The position numbers and the translations under genes are program-made. The notes under the pieces are model-generated. The model was not told where the DNA came from. It made no database searches and saw only the letters and a program-made list of their open reading frames with translations. 64,000 nucleotides of DNA from Candidatus Enterococcus ferrettii (GTDB lineage Bacteria > Bacillota > Bacilli > Lactobacillales > Enterococcaceae): positions 1 to 64,000 of the forward strand of contig NZ_JAFREL010000012.1 in the NCBI RefSeq assembly GCF_017377655.1, written 5' to 3'. Shown piece after piece: positions 11,073 through 21,021 of the stretch (position 1 is its first letter; each line of letters begins with the position of its first letter).

Positions 11073-14000
11073 CTAATCCTTGTATTTTTGTTCACGCAGC
11101 GCCTTAACAAATTTCGTTAATTCTCGCAACCAAACTGCCTGATCCATTTTAGGTTGTATGACCAGCTTAATGACCATCTTCTCTTTCTCAACACCTAAAG
11201 TAGCTTTCAATTTAGTAGCACTCAAGGCTTCAAACAATTGTTCCACTGCATAAGCTTTGGTTCCCACCTTACTTAATGTGATAATTAATTGTTGATCACG
11301 TTTAGCAATACTTTCAATGAGTGCACGATCACCATCCATTTTCACTTGTCCAACGTTCAGTAAATTGGCTACTTCATCTGGGTAATCACCAAAGCGGTCA
11401 ACCAAGTCAGCCTCCACCTCATCCAGCATTTCCCGACTTTCCAACTCGCGAATTCGTTTGTAAATCTCAATTTTTTGTCGCTCATCTTCAATGTAAGTTC
11501 CCGGAATATATGCATCGATACCTATATTGATTTCAACTGAAGTTCGTTCAGTCTGTGTATTCTTTCCTTGCTTACGATCAACAGCCTCTGTCAACATTTG
11601 AGAATACATATCAAACCCAACCGCATCGATAAAGCCATGTTGCTGTGCCCCCAATAGATTTCCGGCACCTCGAATAGATAAATCACGCATCGCAATTTTA
11701 AAGCCAGAACCTAGTTCGGTAAAATCCTTAATGGCTTGCAATCGTTTTTCGCTGACTTCGTTTAATATTTTCTGTGGTTCATACATAAAATATGAATAGG
11801 CAATTCGATTGCTTCGACCAACCCGTCCTCTTAGTTGATATAAGGTAGACAAGCCCATGTAATCAGCATTTTCTACAAATAATGTATTTACATTGGGGAT
11901 ATCTACCCCTGTTTCAATAATCGTAGTAGTCACCAAAACATCATATTGACCCTCAATGAAATACAGTAAAGTATTTTCCAGTTGAACCTCCGTCATTTGT
12001 CCATGGGCAAACCCTATCCGAGCGTCCGGCACAAGCATTTGCAATTCTTCAACTTTGCGTTCAATTGTTTCTACTCGATTATATAAATAAAAAACTTGCC
12101 CACCACGAGCCATTTCGCGCTCAATTGCCTCACGAATAGCTCCTGGATTAGTTTCCATGACATAAGTTTGAATAGGGTAACGATTTTCTGGGGGAGTTTC
12201 AATTACTGATAGATCACGAACGCCTAGCATAGACATGTGCAAGGTCCGAGGAATCGGCGTTGCAGTCAGTGTCAATACATCTACTTGAGAGCGCAATTGT
12301 TTCAGTCGCTCCTTGTGTTTTACACCGAAACGTTGTTCTTCATCTATTATCAACAAACCTAAATCAGCAAATTTCAAATCCTGTGAAAGAATACGGTGGG
12401 TTCCTACTACTATATCTACTTGACCTGTGCGTAATTGTTCAATCGTTTCCTGCTGCTGCTTTTTCGTTCTAAAGCGGCTGAGCATAGCAACTTTAACAGG
12501 GAAATTTTCAAACCGTTCAATCATTGTATCATAATGCTGTTGAGCTAAAATCGTAGTTGGAACTAAAAAGGCAACTTGTTTATTTTCCTTAATTGCTTTA
12601 AAAGCTGCTCGTAGTGCTACCTCGGTTTTCCCAAATCCAACATCTCCAACTAGCAGACGATCCATTGGCCGCGGCTTTTCCATATCATGCTTGATTTCAG
12701 CTGAGCTGCGCAATTGATCATCTGTTTCAGTATACGGAAATGCATCTTCAAATTCTTTTTGATACTCATCATCTGGCCCAAAAGCATACCCACGTTCAGC
12801 TTCCCGTTTAGCATATAACTCAATTAAATCATCTGCAATATCTTCAATCTTTTGTGAAACTTTACGTTTCGTTTTGCTCCACTCACTGCCACCTAATTTA
12901 TTGATTTTAGGTGGTTTTGCTTCTGATGCAACATATTTTTGGATTAGATTTAATTGCGTAACCGGAATAAACAATTTATCATCTTTTTGATAGAGAATAG
13001 TCATGTAATCTTGATGGACACCATCAATTTCGATAGTTTCCATACCAATGTATTTACCAATACCATGATTTGCATGAACTACATAATCGCCAGCTTTTAA
13101 TTCGTTATAACTCTTTAATCGTTCCGCATTGGAAATAGTTTGACGACGAGCGCGCTTTTTAGTGACTTTCTGGAAAATTTCGCGCTCAGTTATAACAACG
13201 ACATGATCTTGCGGCAATTCAAAACCAGAGGATAAATTCCCCTCAATAATTTGTGTTTTTCCAATTAATAATTGATCACTCTTCGATTGAACAGCTTGGA
13301 TTTCCGCATCTTGAAATTCCTGTATCAATTTTTCTTGCCGTTCTTGATCTGAAACAACAAATATGACCGTTTGCTGCTGCTTTTGCCAACGATCCACTTC
13401 TGTTTTCAACAAAGGAATCTGACCAAAAAATTGCTGCATCGAACGATATTGAAACGCATGAATAGCTTCAAATCTTAAATTGCCCATGCCTTTTTGGAAA
13501 AGTGAAAAGAAAGACGAAACCAAATTTGTCTTTTTAAGTAGACTGTTCAGATCAAGTCCAAAGCGCTGTTCGGAAAAGACTCGAAGCTCAGCTAATTTTT
13601 GTGTATGCCACTCAGCTTCCTCCCGCTCCATTTCACGATTGGTCTCCATAATTCGACCGTAGTCATCGATAAATAACCAAGCACTGCTATCTACATATTG
13701 CAGTAGAGAAGTTTCTCCCCCATACATCAAATCGGTATAATAGCGTGCTTCTTCTGTTGGAATTCCATCTTTCCATGAAGCCATTAATTGGCCATAGTAA
13801 TCCTTTAAAAACGTTTGATCCGCTTTTTCTTTGGTAACAGCTAAGCGATTTTCTAATAACTGACTTACCTTCTCAATACCACGATCCAAATCAGTTTGAT
13901 CAAATACTAATTCGGTCGTCGGGCCAATCCATATCTCTTCTAAATTGGTAACTGAACGTTGCGTATCAGCCTCAAAGTAGCGGATAGAATCAACTTCTAT

Positions 14001-14585
14001 ATCAAATAATTCCACTCGAATCGGATAACTCGTAGTAAGAGGGTAAATATCGACGATGCTTCCACGCATACTAAATTCACCTGGTTTGCCTACCATCGAT
14101 TGACGTTCGTACCCCATCAAAACCAACTGTTGAGCCAAATTCTGTAAATCAATTTCACTTCCGATTTGCCAGTGCAACTGGTTGTTTTGCCAAGTTGTTG
14201 GTGCTGGTAAATATTTGCGTAAAGCTGCTGAGGGCACAACATAAATACCTTTTTTTCCTTGACTTAAGGCTGTTAAAGTTTCGACACGCTCTGCTCGTGC
14301 CTCGGGTGAAGAAAAAGCCATCTCAGCAGATAGCACCTCATCAACTGGAAAAAGATGCACATCATCCATAACTTGACGCAATTCTTCTGCCAACTGGTTG
14401 CTATAATAGAGATTTGGAACTACTATAATAATCTGTCGCTGATATTTCTCATAGGCTCCAGCCATTACCAAAGCCTTTGCAGAACCAGATAATCCAACTA
14501 ACAATTGGCGCTTTGCTTGTTGTTCTAACTGCTCATGCCACTGTTTAATTAGTGGTGTATGATTAATTATTTCAATTAAATTCAT
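11073..14585 (-). CDS. mfd: Transcription-repair coupling factor
   Basis: ATP-driven translocase that releases stalled RNA polymerase and recruits UvrA. The 1170 residues fit the family. In order: UvrB-like domains (1 to ~350), an RNA-polymerase-interacting domain (GDYVVHANHGIGKYIGM, about 495-512), and RecG-type helicase domains with Walker A GDVGFGKTE, the IIDEEQRFG box and the TATPIPRT motif, then the TRCF C-terminal domain. ATG follows AAGGAGGTGG. It is 15 bp downstream of pth and 6 bp upstream of the flippase gene. Confidence 0.98.
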   Translation of the reverse strand: MNLIEIINHTPLIKQWHEQLEQQAKRQLLVGLSGSAKALVMAGAYEKYQRQIIIVVPNLYYSNQLAEELRQVMDDVHLFPVDEVLSAEMAFSSPEARAERVETLTALSQGKKGIYVVPSAALRKYLPAPTTWQNNQLHWQIGSEIDLQNLAQQLVLMGYERQSMVGKPGEFSMRGSIVDIYPLTTSYPIRVELFDIEVDSIRYFEADTQRSVTNLEEIWIGPTTELVFDQTDLDRGIEKVSQLLENRLAVTKEKADQTFLKDYYGQLMASWKDGIPTEEARYYTDLMYGGETSLLQYVDSSAWLFIDDYGRIMETNREMEREEAEWHTQKLAELRVFSEQRFGLDLNSLLKKTNLVSSFFSLFQKGMGNLRFEAIHAFQYRSMQQFFGQIPLLKTEVDRWQKQQQTVIFVVSDQERQEKLIQEFQDAEIQAVQSKSDQLLIGKTQIIEGNLSSGFELPQDHVVVITEREIFQKVTKKRARRQTISNAERLKSYNELKAGDYVVHANHGIGKYIGMETIEIDGVHQDYMTILYQKDDKLFIPVTQLNLIQKYVASEAKPPKINKLGGSEWSKTKRKVSQKIEDIADDLIELYAKREAERGYAFGPDDEYQKEFEDAFPYTETDDQLRSSAEIKHDMEKPRPMDRLLVGDVGFGKTEVALRAAFKAIKENKQVAFLVPTTILAQQHYDTMIERFENFPVKVAMLSRFRTKKQQQETIEQLRTGQVDIVVGTHRILSQDLKFADLGLLIIDEEQRFGVKHKERLKQLRSQVDVLTLTATPIPRTLHMSMLGVRDLSVIETPPENRYPIQTYVMETNPGAIREAIEREMARGGQVFYLYNRVETIERKVEELQMLVPDARIGFAHGQMTEVQLENTLLYFIEGQYDVLVTTTIIETGVDIPNVNTLFVENADYMGLSTLYQLRGRVGRSNRIAYSYFMYEPQKILNEVSEKRLQAIKDFTELGSGFKIAMRDLSIRGAGNLLGAQQHGFIDAVGFDMYSQMLTEAVDRKQGKNTQTERTSVEINIGIDAYIPGTYIEDERQKIEIYKRIRELESREMLDEVEADLVDRFGDYPDEVANLLNVGQVKMDGDRALIESIAKRDQQLIITLSKVGTKAYAVEQLFEALSATKLKATLGVEKEKMVIKLVIQPKMDQAVWLRELTKFVKALREQKYKD

Positions 14586-14600
14586 GGCTGAACCACCTCC

Positions 14601-15158
14601 TTAATTAAATCGATTCATGGTTTGAATGAAATCATTACTTTCAATAAAGAACTCTGCAGCCTCTGCTGCTCTATCCACACAAGCCAAAATTTCTGGTTGC
14701 TCCTCTTTTGAGAACGTACTTAACACATGGTTAACAACCGTTTTTCCATTTGGTCGACCGATACCAATTTTAATCCGGTTGAATTCTTGACTATTCAAAT
14801 GAGAAATAATACTCTTTATTCCATTATGCCCACCAGCGCTTCCTTTTTGACGCAAGCGCAGTTTGCCAAACGCTAAATCCAAATCATCCTGAATAACCAC
14901 TAGTTCTTCTGGATAAACACCAAAATAAGTCATTAAAGGCCCCACAGCCCTTCCTGACTCATTCATAAATGTTAATGGCTTCACTAAAAGAATTTTTTCG
15001 CCATTTACGAAAAAATCCGCCACCTCTGCCTCAAATGTATGTTTCCTAAATGTTGCTCCATGTTGCTTTGCTAATAAATCAACGGCCATAAAGCCAACAT
15101 TATGTTTTGTACTTTCATATTTTTTCCCTGGGTTTCCCAGGCCTACTATCATTTTCAT
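14601..15158 (-). CDS. pth: Peptidyl-tRNA hydrolase
   Basis: Cleaves peptidyl-tRNA released by drop-off, recycling tRNA. The 185 residues show the family landmarks: MIVGLGNPG at the start, KHNVGF with the catalytic His near 20, PLTFMNESG, and the QDDLDLAFGKLRLR and GSAGGHNGIKSI segments. The frame is open for 33 more codons upstream, but that stretch overlaps a promoter and a leader hairpin and has no ribosome site, while the ATG at 15158 follows AAAGG, so the shorter form is chosen. It heads the pth-mfd operon. Confidence 0.96.
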   Translation of the reverse strand: MKMIVGLGNPGKKYESTKHNVGFMAVDLLAKQHGATFRKHTFEAEVADFFVNGEKILLVKPLTFMNESGRAVGPLMTYFGVYPEELVVIQDDLDLAFGKLRLRQKGSAGGHNGIKSIISHLNSQEFNRIKIGIGRPNGKTVVNHVLSTFSKEEQPEILACVDRAAEAAEFFIESNDFIQTMNRFN

Positions 15159-15191
15159 TCTTTTTCCTTTCACCTTAAGCATGCCAAAATG

Positions 15192-15215
15192 CTGGACTGC
15201 CATAAGGCGGTCCAG
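15192..15215 (-). other. Hairpin in the pth leader
   Basis: The minus strand pairs CTGGAC and GCC with GGC and GTCCAG (one bulge on each side), loop TTAT. It lies between the pth promoter and start codon. There is no following T run, so it is not a plain terminator. Confidence 0.55.
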
Positions 15216-15226
15216 TGTTCCCACAT

Positions 15227-15257
15227 AGTATAACACAAAATAAACTGTAATGGTCAA
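15227..15257 (-). promoter_or_regulatory. pth promoter (TTGACC-N19-TATACT)
   Basis: The minus strand has TTGACC (15252-15257) and an extended -10, TGTTATACT (TATACT at 15227-15232). The 19-base spacer is long but the extended -10 compensates. Confidence 0.6.
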
Positions 15258-15258
15258 T

Positions 15259-16445
<1,187 letters not shown>

Positions 16446-16452
16446 AAGCATT

Positions 16453-16488
16453 AAAAATACCGTGAGAGAATTTCTCATGGTATTTTTA
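16453..16488 (+). terminator. Terminator after ldh
   Basis: AAAAATACCGTGAGA pairs with TTTCTCATGGTATTTTT (one G-T pair), and the 3' arm runs into a T-rich stretch. Confidence 0.85.
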
Positions 16489-16536
16489 AATATTTTTTAT
16501 AAAGTGTACGAGAAAGCTCGCTTTTTGCTTGTTCTG

Positions 16537-16561
16537 TGGTATATTTGTTATCGATATACCA
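16537..16561. promoter_or_regulatory. Inverted repeat upstream of the L,D-transpeptidase gene
   Basis: TGGTATAT and ATATACCA are separated by 9 bases, ending about 30 bp before the start codon. It overlaps where a promoter should be. It could be an operator or a leader hairpin; nothing shows which. Confidence 0.4.
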
Positions 16562-16591
16562 TCTATTCTGTGAATTTAAGGAGTTATTTCG

Positions 16592-17998
16592 ATGCGAAGA
16601 TCTGATAGAAAGCGTTCCCGTTCCAAAGCAGGCTTAATTATCGTACTTGGTATTCTTGTACTACTAGTTGCGGGTTATGCCTTCCGTAGTACATATTTTA
16701 GTAGTCGATTTTTACCTAATACGGTAGTCAATGGTGTTGAGATTGAAAATCTCACCGTAGAGGACGCGAACAAAAAAATGGAAAAAGCTTTGTCTGACTC
16801 ACCATTCGTCATTCAAATCGACGGTAAAAATTGGAAAGAAATCAATCGGCAAGACCTAGGATGGACAACAGATTATGCGGATGAATTAACTTCTATTAAA
16901 GAATCGCAAAATCCGTTTAGTTGGGGTATGCAATTGGTATCAGCTGCTGAAACAAAAGATGTAGCTGGCAATACATTAGATGAAAATGAATTGAATGCTA
17001 TCAAGGAACAGGTGAAGGTCGAACTAGCTCAAGTAAACGGACCACGCACACCAACGGAAAATGCAACGATTAAACAAACGGATTCTGGTTTTGAGATTGT
17101 TGCTGAAAAACAAGGTTCTGTTATTGATGTTGATGCTGCCGCTAATGCATTTGCAGAAGCTGTTTCAACTGGCAAACATACAATCAGCATGAATGAATAT
17201 CTAGCAAAACCAACGATTAAAAAAGATGATCCGCAATTGAAGAAGTCATTGGAAGAAATGAATAAAGTTGCTAAAGTAAAAGCGACGTATGCTATTAATG
17301 GCAATACGTTTGATATTCCTTCTGATAAAATTCAAGACTGGCTAACGGTTGATCAAGAAGGTAAGCTTACTTTAGACCCAGAGAAAGTGACCGCCTATGT
17401 GACTGAACTTGGCCAAACTTACAACACAAAAACACAACCAACTAAATTTAATAGTACCCGTCGTGGTGAAGTGGAAGTTCCTGCTGGCAGTTACAGTTGG
17501 TCAATTAATACTGCTGACGAAACTGCAGCATTGTCTGAACAAATCCTTCAAGGAAAAGATTTTACACGTTCTCCAATTGTTGAAGGTGCTACAACAGATT
17601 CAGGTAAAGCTCTGATTGGCAACACTTATGTGGAGGTTGATTTACAAAACCAACACATGTGGGTTTACAAAGATGGCAACGTTGCATTAGAAACTGATAT
17701 CGTCAGCGGGAAACCTTCTTCACCTACTCCTCCAGGGGTAAACTATGTATGGAGCAAGGAAACCAATACTACTCTACGTGGCTTCAACGATGATGGCAGT
17801 AAATATGCCAGTCCTGTAAAATACTGGATGCCAATTGACTGGACTGGAGTTGGAATTCATGATTCTGATTGGCAGCCTGCTTATGGCGGAAACTTATGGC
17901 AAACAGTTGGATCACATGGTTGTATCAATACTCCACCAGGGGTAATGGGACAAGTATTTGAACTAGTTGATTTAGGAACACCTGTATTAGTCTTTTAA
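16592..17998 (+). CDS. L,D-transpeptidase with peptidoglycan-binding domain
   Basis: Cell-wall enzyme that forms 3-3 cross-links using tetrapeptide stems; the family includes the E. faecium enzyme linked to beta-lactam bypass. The 468 residues show a basic N-terminus and one membrane anchor (about 14-31), a VanW/PG-binding-4 type module (about 40-330), and a C-terminal YkuD catalytic domain (about 345-468) with the SHGCINTPP motif and nucleophile C444. ATG follows TAAGGAG. Monocistronic. Very similar in layout to Ldt(fm), but activity cannot be judged from sequence. Confidence 0.92.
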   Translation: MRRSDRKRSRSKAGLIIVLGILVLLVAGYAFRSTYFSSRFLPNTVVNGVEIENLTVEDANKKMEKALSDSPFVIQIDGKNWKEINRQDLGWTTDYADELTSIKESQNPFSWGMQLVSAAETKDVAGNTLDENELNAIKEQVKVELAQVNGPRTPTENATIKQTDSGFEIVAEKQGSVIDVDAAANAFAEAVSTGKHTISMNEYLAKPTIKKDDPQLKKSLEEMNKVAKVKATYAINGNTFDIPSDKIQDWLTVDQEGKLTLDPEKVTAYVTELGQTYNTKTQPTKFNSTRRGEVEVPAGSYSWSINTADETAALSEQILQGKDFTRSPIVEGATTDSGKALIGNTYVEVDLQNQHMWVYKDGNVALETDIVSGKPSSPTPPGVNYVWSKETNTTLRGFNDDGSKYASPVKYWMPIDWTGVGIHDSDWQPAYGGNLWQTVGSHGCINTPPGVMGQVFELVDLGTPVLVF

Positions 17999-18001
17999 TT
18001 C

Positions 18002-18037
18002 AAAAACCGTTTGGAAAATTTCCAAACGGTTTTTTTT
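18002..18037. terminator. Bidirectional terminator, L,D-transpeptidase/yebC
   Basis: ACCGTTTGGAAA and TTTCCAAACGGT form a stem. On the plus strand eight T follow; on the minus strand five T follow. It serves the two convergent genes. Confidence 0.85.
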
Positions 18038-18088
18038 CGTTATTCAGCAGAAGTAAATACTTCTGAAACATCCTCATCGTCCTCTAAT

Positions 18089-18769
18089 TTATCCACTAGA
18101 TGTTCCAACTGTTGCTTTTGCTGTTCGTCTAATTTTATAGTTTATAGTTGTTTGAGGAATCATTGTCAGCTCTGCTTGAGCTAGCGTGAACCCCTCTGCT
18201 TCTAATTGGTCGCGAACATTAGTGAAATCTTCAGGTGATGTATAGATTTCAAAAAATTCTGGCGAGGTTACCATATCTTCTGCTCCAGAATCTATTACCT
18301 TTTCTAACATTTCCTCCTCGTTTATTAAAATAGTTTTGCGTTCAATTACAATATAGCCTTGTCTATCAAACATATAGTTAACTGAACCCGTCTCACCCAA
18401 ATTCCCACCATTTCGAGTAAACGCTACTCGCACATTGGTTGCTGTTCGATTACGATTATCTGTTAAAGCATGTACTAAAATCGCTACACCACCCGGACCA
18501 TAACCTTCATAAGTGATCTCATCATAGTGTTCCCCTTCACCTAAAGCAGTAGCCTTTTTTATTGCCCGCATCACATTGTCGTTGGGCATATTTGCACTTT
18601 TTGCTTTATCCATTACTAAGCGTAGTGCAGGATTTATGTTCGAGTCGGGACCACCGGCTTTGGCAGCCATATAAATTTCACGAGAAATTTTTTGGAATAT
18701 TTTCCCCCGCTTTGCATCCTGTGCATTTTTTCGACCTTGAATGTTGTTCCATTTGCTGTGTCCTGACAT
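18089..18769 (-). CDS. yebC: YebC/PmpR-family protein with frameshifted C-terminus
   Basis: YebC-family proteins bind DNA or act on ribosomes at poly-proline stalls; both roles are reported. Residues 1-209 match the family closely ([29 protein letters not shown]). The remaining 17 residues are not YebC-like: a 7-bp tandem duplication at 18135-18148 shifts the frame. Removing one copy gives [14 protein letters not shown], then [17 protein letters not shown] and a stop at 18040, exactly 240 residues, the usual family length. So the coded protein is 226 residues with an altered tail and lacks the last 31 native residues. It may be a true mutation or an assembly error. Confidence 0.9.
   Translation of the reverse strand: MSGHSKWNNIQGRKNAQDAKRGKIFQKISREIYMAAKAGGPDSNINPALRLVMDKAKSANMPNDNVMRAIKKATALGEGEHYDEITYEGYGPGGVAILVHALTDNRNRTATNVRVAFTRNGGNLGETGSVNYMFDRQGYIVIERKTILINEEEMLEKVIDSGAEDMVTSPEFFEIYTSPEDFTNVRDQLEAEGFTLAQAELTMIPQTTINYKIRRTAKATVGTSSG
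18135..18148. repeat. 7-bp tandem duplication (TTATAGT x2) inside yebC
   Basis: Two adjacent copies of TTATAGT on the plus strand. One copy would keep yebC in frame; two shift it by one base. See the yebC entry. Confidence 0.9.
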
Positions 18770-18849
18770 GGTATCTCCCCCTAGCTATTTTGTTGAAGCG
18801 CTACTATCATTTTTATCTTTAAAAAATCGTTCGTCAAGGAAAAGAAGGG

Positions 18850-19353
18850 CTATCGTTTTTTCAGCACTTTAGTATAAAGAATAATCAATAAGCAAGCTGT
18901 TAATGCTCCAGTTGAATCCAACATTACATCTTGAAACAATGGAGTTCTTCCGCCAGTCAGCATTTGATGAAACTCATCCATAGCTGCATAACCTGTCGCT
19001 GAAAACCAAGCAAAAAATCCCGCAAGTAAAACTTGCTTTTGCTTCATTTTTGGTTGTAATCCCAGAAACAAGCTTCCTCCCAAAATAAAGTAGCTTCCAA
19101 AATGAGCTCCTTTGCGGATGAAGAATTCAACAAACTTTGAATAACCTAACGCTGGAATGCTTACTTTACTCCCTGCATAGGTAAAAGAAATAGAAGATAA
19201 TATTCCTCTTAATGGCTCTCCACCCAATAGTCGATCCAACAATGATACTTGACTTTGCTGCTCATACGTCATAGAAGAACTAATAAATAAAATAAGGATC
19301 ATAGCAAAGGCTATTCCTAAGTACAAATTTCCATTTTTACTATGTTTCTTCAT
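18850..19353 (-). CDS. VanZ-family membrane protein
   Basis: A 167-residue protein with about four hydrophobic segments and the VanZ-like pattern FFIRKGAHFGSYFILGG and DEFHQMLTGGRTPLFQDVMLDSTG. VanZ in the vanA cluster gives low-level teicoplanin resistance; most chromosomal homologues have no proven role. A longer open frame upstream would overlap the sagA 3' end and terminator; the ATG at 19353 has a clear GGAGG site, so the short form is used. It lies just after the sagA terminator. Confidence 0.85.
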   Translation of the reverse strand: MKKHSKNGNLYLGIAFAMILILFISSSMTYEQQSQVSLLDRLLGGEPLRGILSSISFTYAGSKVSIPALGYSKFVEFFIRKGAHFGSYFILGGSLFLGLQPKMKQKQVLLAGFFAWFSATGYAAMDEFHQMLTGGRTPLFQDVMLDSTGALTACLLIILYTKVLKKR

Positions 19354-19370
19354 TTCACTGCCTCCAAAAT

Positions 19371-19400
19371 AAAAACCGATACGAATTTCTTCGTACCGGT
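19371..19400 (-). terminator. Terminator after sagA
   Basis: The minus strand pairs ACCGGTACGAA with TTCGTATCGGT (one G-T pair) around GAAA, then five T. Confidence 0.85.
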
Positions 19401-19417
19401 CAACAAATTTTAATTGA

Positions 19418-20815
19418 TTACATACGAACCGCAAAACTTGGTGCGAAGTATGCATATGAAGAAGTTGTAACTGTTTGTCCTGGTGCAGGAGCATGTACGT
19501 ATTGACCGCCACCTAAAGCAATCGCAACATGATATGTTCCACCATGACCACCCCAGAATAACAAGTCACCTGGTTGCGCTTGATCGATTGAAATTGTTGT
19601 TCCAGCAGATTCTTGAGGAACAGTCCATCCACCAATTTCACGTCCAGCAGCTACACGATATACATAGCTGGTAAATCCTGAGCAATCGAATGATTCAGGC
19701 CCTTTAGCACCCCATACATATGGTTTGCCAATGTGTTTCATTGCTTCAGCTACTATTGCCGAACCATTACCAGATGGTGCTGGTGTTGGAGTCGGTGTTG
19801 GAACTACTGGTGCTGGCGTTGGATCAGGAGTTGGTGCTGGTGTAGGTGTTCCTGTACCGCCATTGTTTCCATTTTCATTAGGAGCTGGTGCTGGTGTTTC
19901 TGAACTATTTGGTGTTTCTTGAGTACTTGATTGTGTTGTTTGTTCTTCAGTCGAAGGAGTAGTTGTTGTTGATTCTACTGTGCTTGATTCTGAACTTGCA
20001 ACTTCACTTGAAGCAACTGTTTTTACAGCTTGTTTAGCAGCTTCTTCGTCAGCTTTACGTTGTGCTTCAGCCTCGGCTTGGGCAGCAGCCTGAGCTTCTG
20101 CAGCTTTACGTGCTTCTTCTTGAATACGAGCTTGTTCAGCTTCTGCTTCTGCTTTTTGCTGTTGCAAAGCAGATTTTTCGCTTTCAGCAGTTGCTTGTTC
20201 AGCGGCTAATGAAACTTTTTGAACATTTAAGTCAGCCTGTTTAGCAATTAGTTCACCTTTTTGGCCTTCTAATTGTGATTGGTTAGCAGCAATTTGTTCA
20301 ATTTGTTTTTGGTTTTCAGCCTCTTTTTGTTCAACTTCTTGTTTATCAGCTTTTTGTTGTTCAACTAAGTCATTGTTAGCTTTTACGATAGTACTCATTG
20401 CTTGTACTCGACCTACAGCATCGCTAAATGATTCAGCATTCAAAACAACATCAATTACATTTGAAGTGCTTTGTTTTACTTGAACGTCACGTGCTTGCTC
20501 TTGAATTGCTTTTGAACGTTTTTCAATTCGCTCTTGCAATGCACTGATTTGTTTTTGTAGATCTTCTGATTTTTGACGTAATGTCGTTTGTTCATTTAAT
20601 AGGTCTTGTGCCTTTGTATTGATTGCAGCAACTTCATTTTCTAAAGAACCGATTTGAGATTCTGCAGTTACTTGTTGGTCTTGTAAATTAGAAATTTTCG
20701 CATCTTGATCAGCAATTTTATTATCGAATTCATCGGCTGAAGCTGCGGCTGGAGCTGCTAGTGCGCTTAATGTTACTGAACATACCATTAATGCTGATAA
20801 CAAACTTTTTTTCAC
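19418..20815 (-). CDS. sagA: Secreted SagA-type NlpC/P60 peptidoglycan hydrolase
   Basis: Secreted D,L-endopeptidase that cuts peptidoglycan stems, needed for daughter-cell separation in E. faecium, where it also releases NOD2-active muropeptides. The 465 residues have a signal peptide (1-27, cut near AAASA-DE), a long coiled coil (about 30-260, Gln/Glu/Ala-rich), a Ser/Thr-rich and then Pro-Thr repeat linker (about 265-350), and an NlpC/P60 domain (352-465) with the C378, H429, H441 triad. The start has an AGGAG site. It follows mreCD, as in E. faecium. The alternating Pro/Thr/Ala linker gives a GGTGTTGG-like repeat on the plus strand. Confidence 0.93.
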   Translation of the reverse strand: MKKSLLSALMVCSVTLSALAAPAAASADEFDNKIADQDAKISNLQDQQVTAESQIGSLENEVAAINTKAQDLLNEQTTLRQKSEDLQKQISALQERIEKRSKAIQEQARDVQVKQSTSNVIDVVLNAESFSDAVGRVQAMSTIVKANNDLVEQQKADKQEVEQKEAENQKQIEQIAANQSQLEGQKGELIAKQADLNVQKVSLAAEQATAESEKSALQQQKAEAEAEQARIQEEARKAAEAQAAAQAEAEAQRKADEEAAKQAVKTVASSEVASSESSTVESTTTTPSTEEQTTQSSTQETPNSSETPAPAPNENGNNGGTGTPTPAPTPDPTPAPVVPTPTPTPAPSGNGSAIVAEAMKHIGKPYVWGAKGPESFDCSGFTSYVYRVAAGREIGGWTVPQESAGTTISIDQAQPGDLLFWGGHGGTYHVAIALGGGQYVHAPAPGQTVTTSSYAYFAPSFAVRM

Positions 20816-20915
20816 TCTTATATCCTCCGACTACTTTTACGTTTTTAGTTTATGAATTTTATTAGACTTTTTTTCTAACACATTGATGAGTTTACCATAG
20901 CTGTATGTCATGCGT

Positions 20916-20932
20916 ATAATAGCATTGTTACA
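20916..20932 (-). promoter_or_regulatory. Possible WalR box upstream of sagA
   Basis: The minus strand reads TGTAAC-N5-TATTAT, which fits the WalR direct-repeat consensus TGTWAH-N5-TGTWAH with one mismatch. WalRK controls wall hydrolases in Firmicutes, so the site is plausible, but it is one short motif. Confidence 0.35.
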
Positions 20933-20977
20933 AAACCATTTCATTTTCGTTCTAATTAAAATAGTTTCTGTCACAAT

Positions 20978-21007
20978 AAAAAAACAGGAGCCTCAGACTC
21001 CTGTTTT
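20978..21007 (-). terminator. Terminator after mreD
   Basis: The minus strand pairs AAAACAGGAGTC with GGCTCCTGTTTT (one G-T pair), followed by a T run. It separates mreCD from sagA. Confidence 0.9.
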
Positions 21008-21021
21008 CAGTAAAATTTCAT

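Noticed and set aside
19354..19512. 53-residue N-terminal extension of the VanZ-like gene
   Set aside because: It would overlap the sagA 3' end and terminator; a clear GGAGG site marks the ATG at 19353.
19780..19860. GGTGTTGG-like repeats resembling a tandem or CRISPR-like repeat
   Set aside because: They encode the Pro/Thr/Ala linker of SagA and have no spacers.
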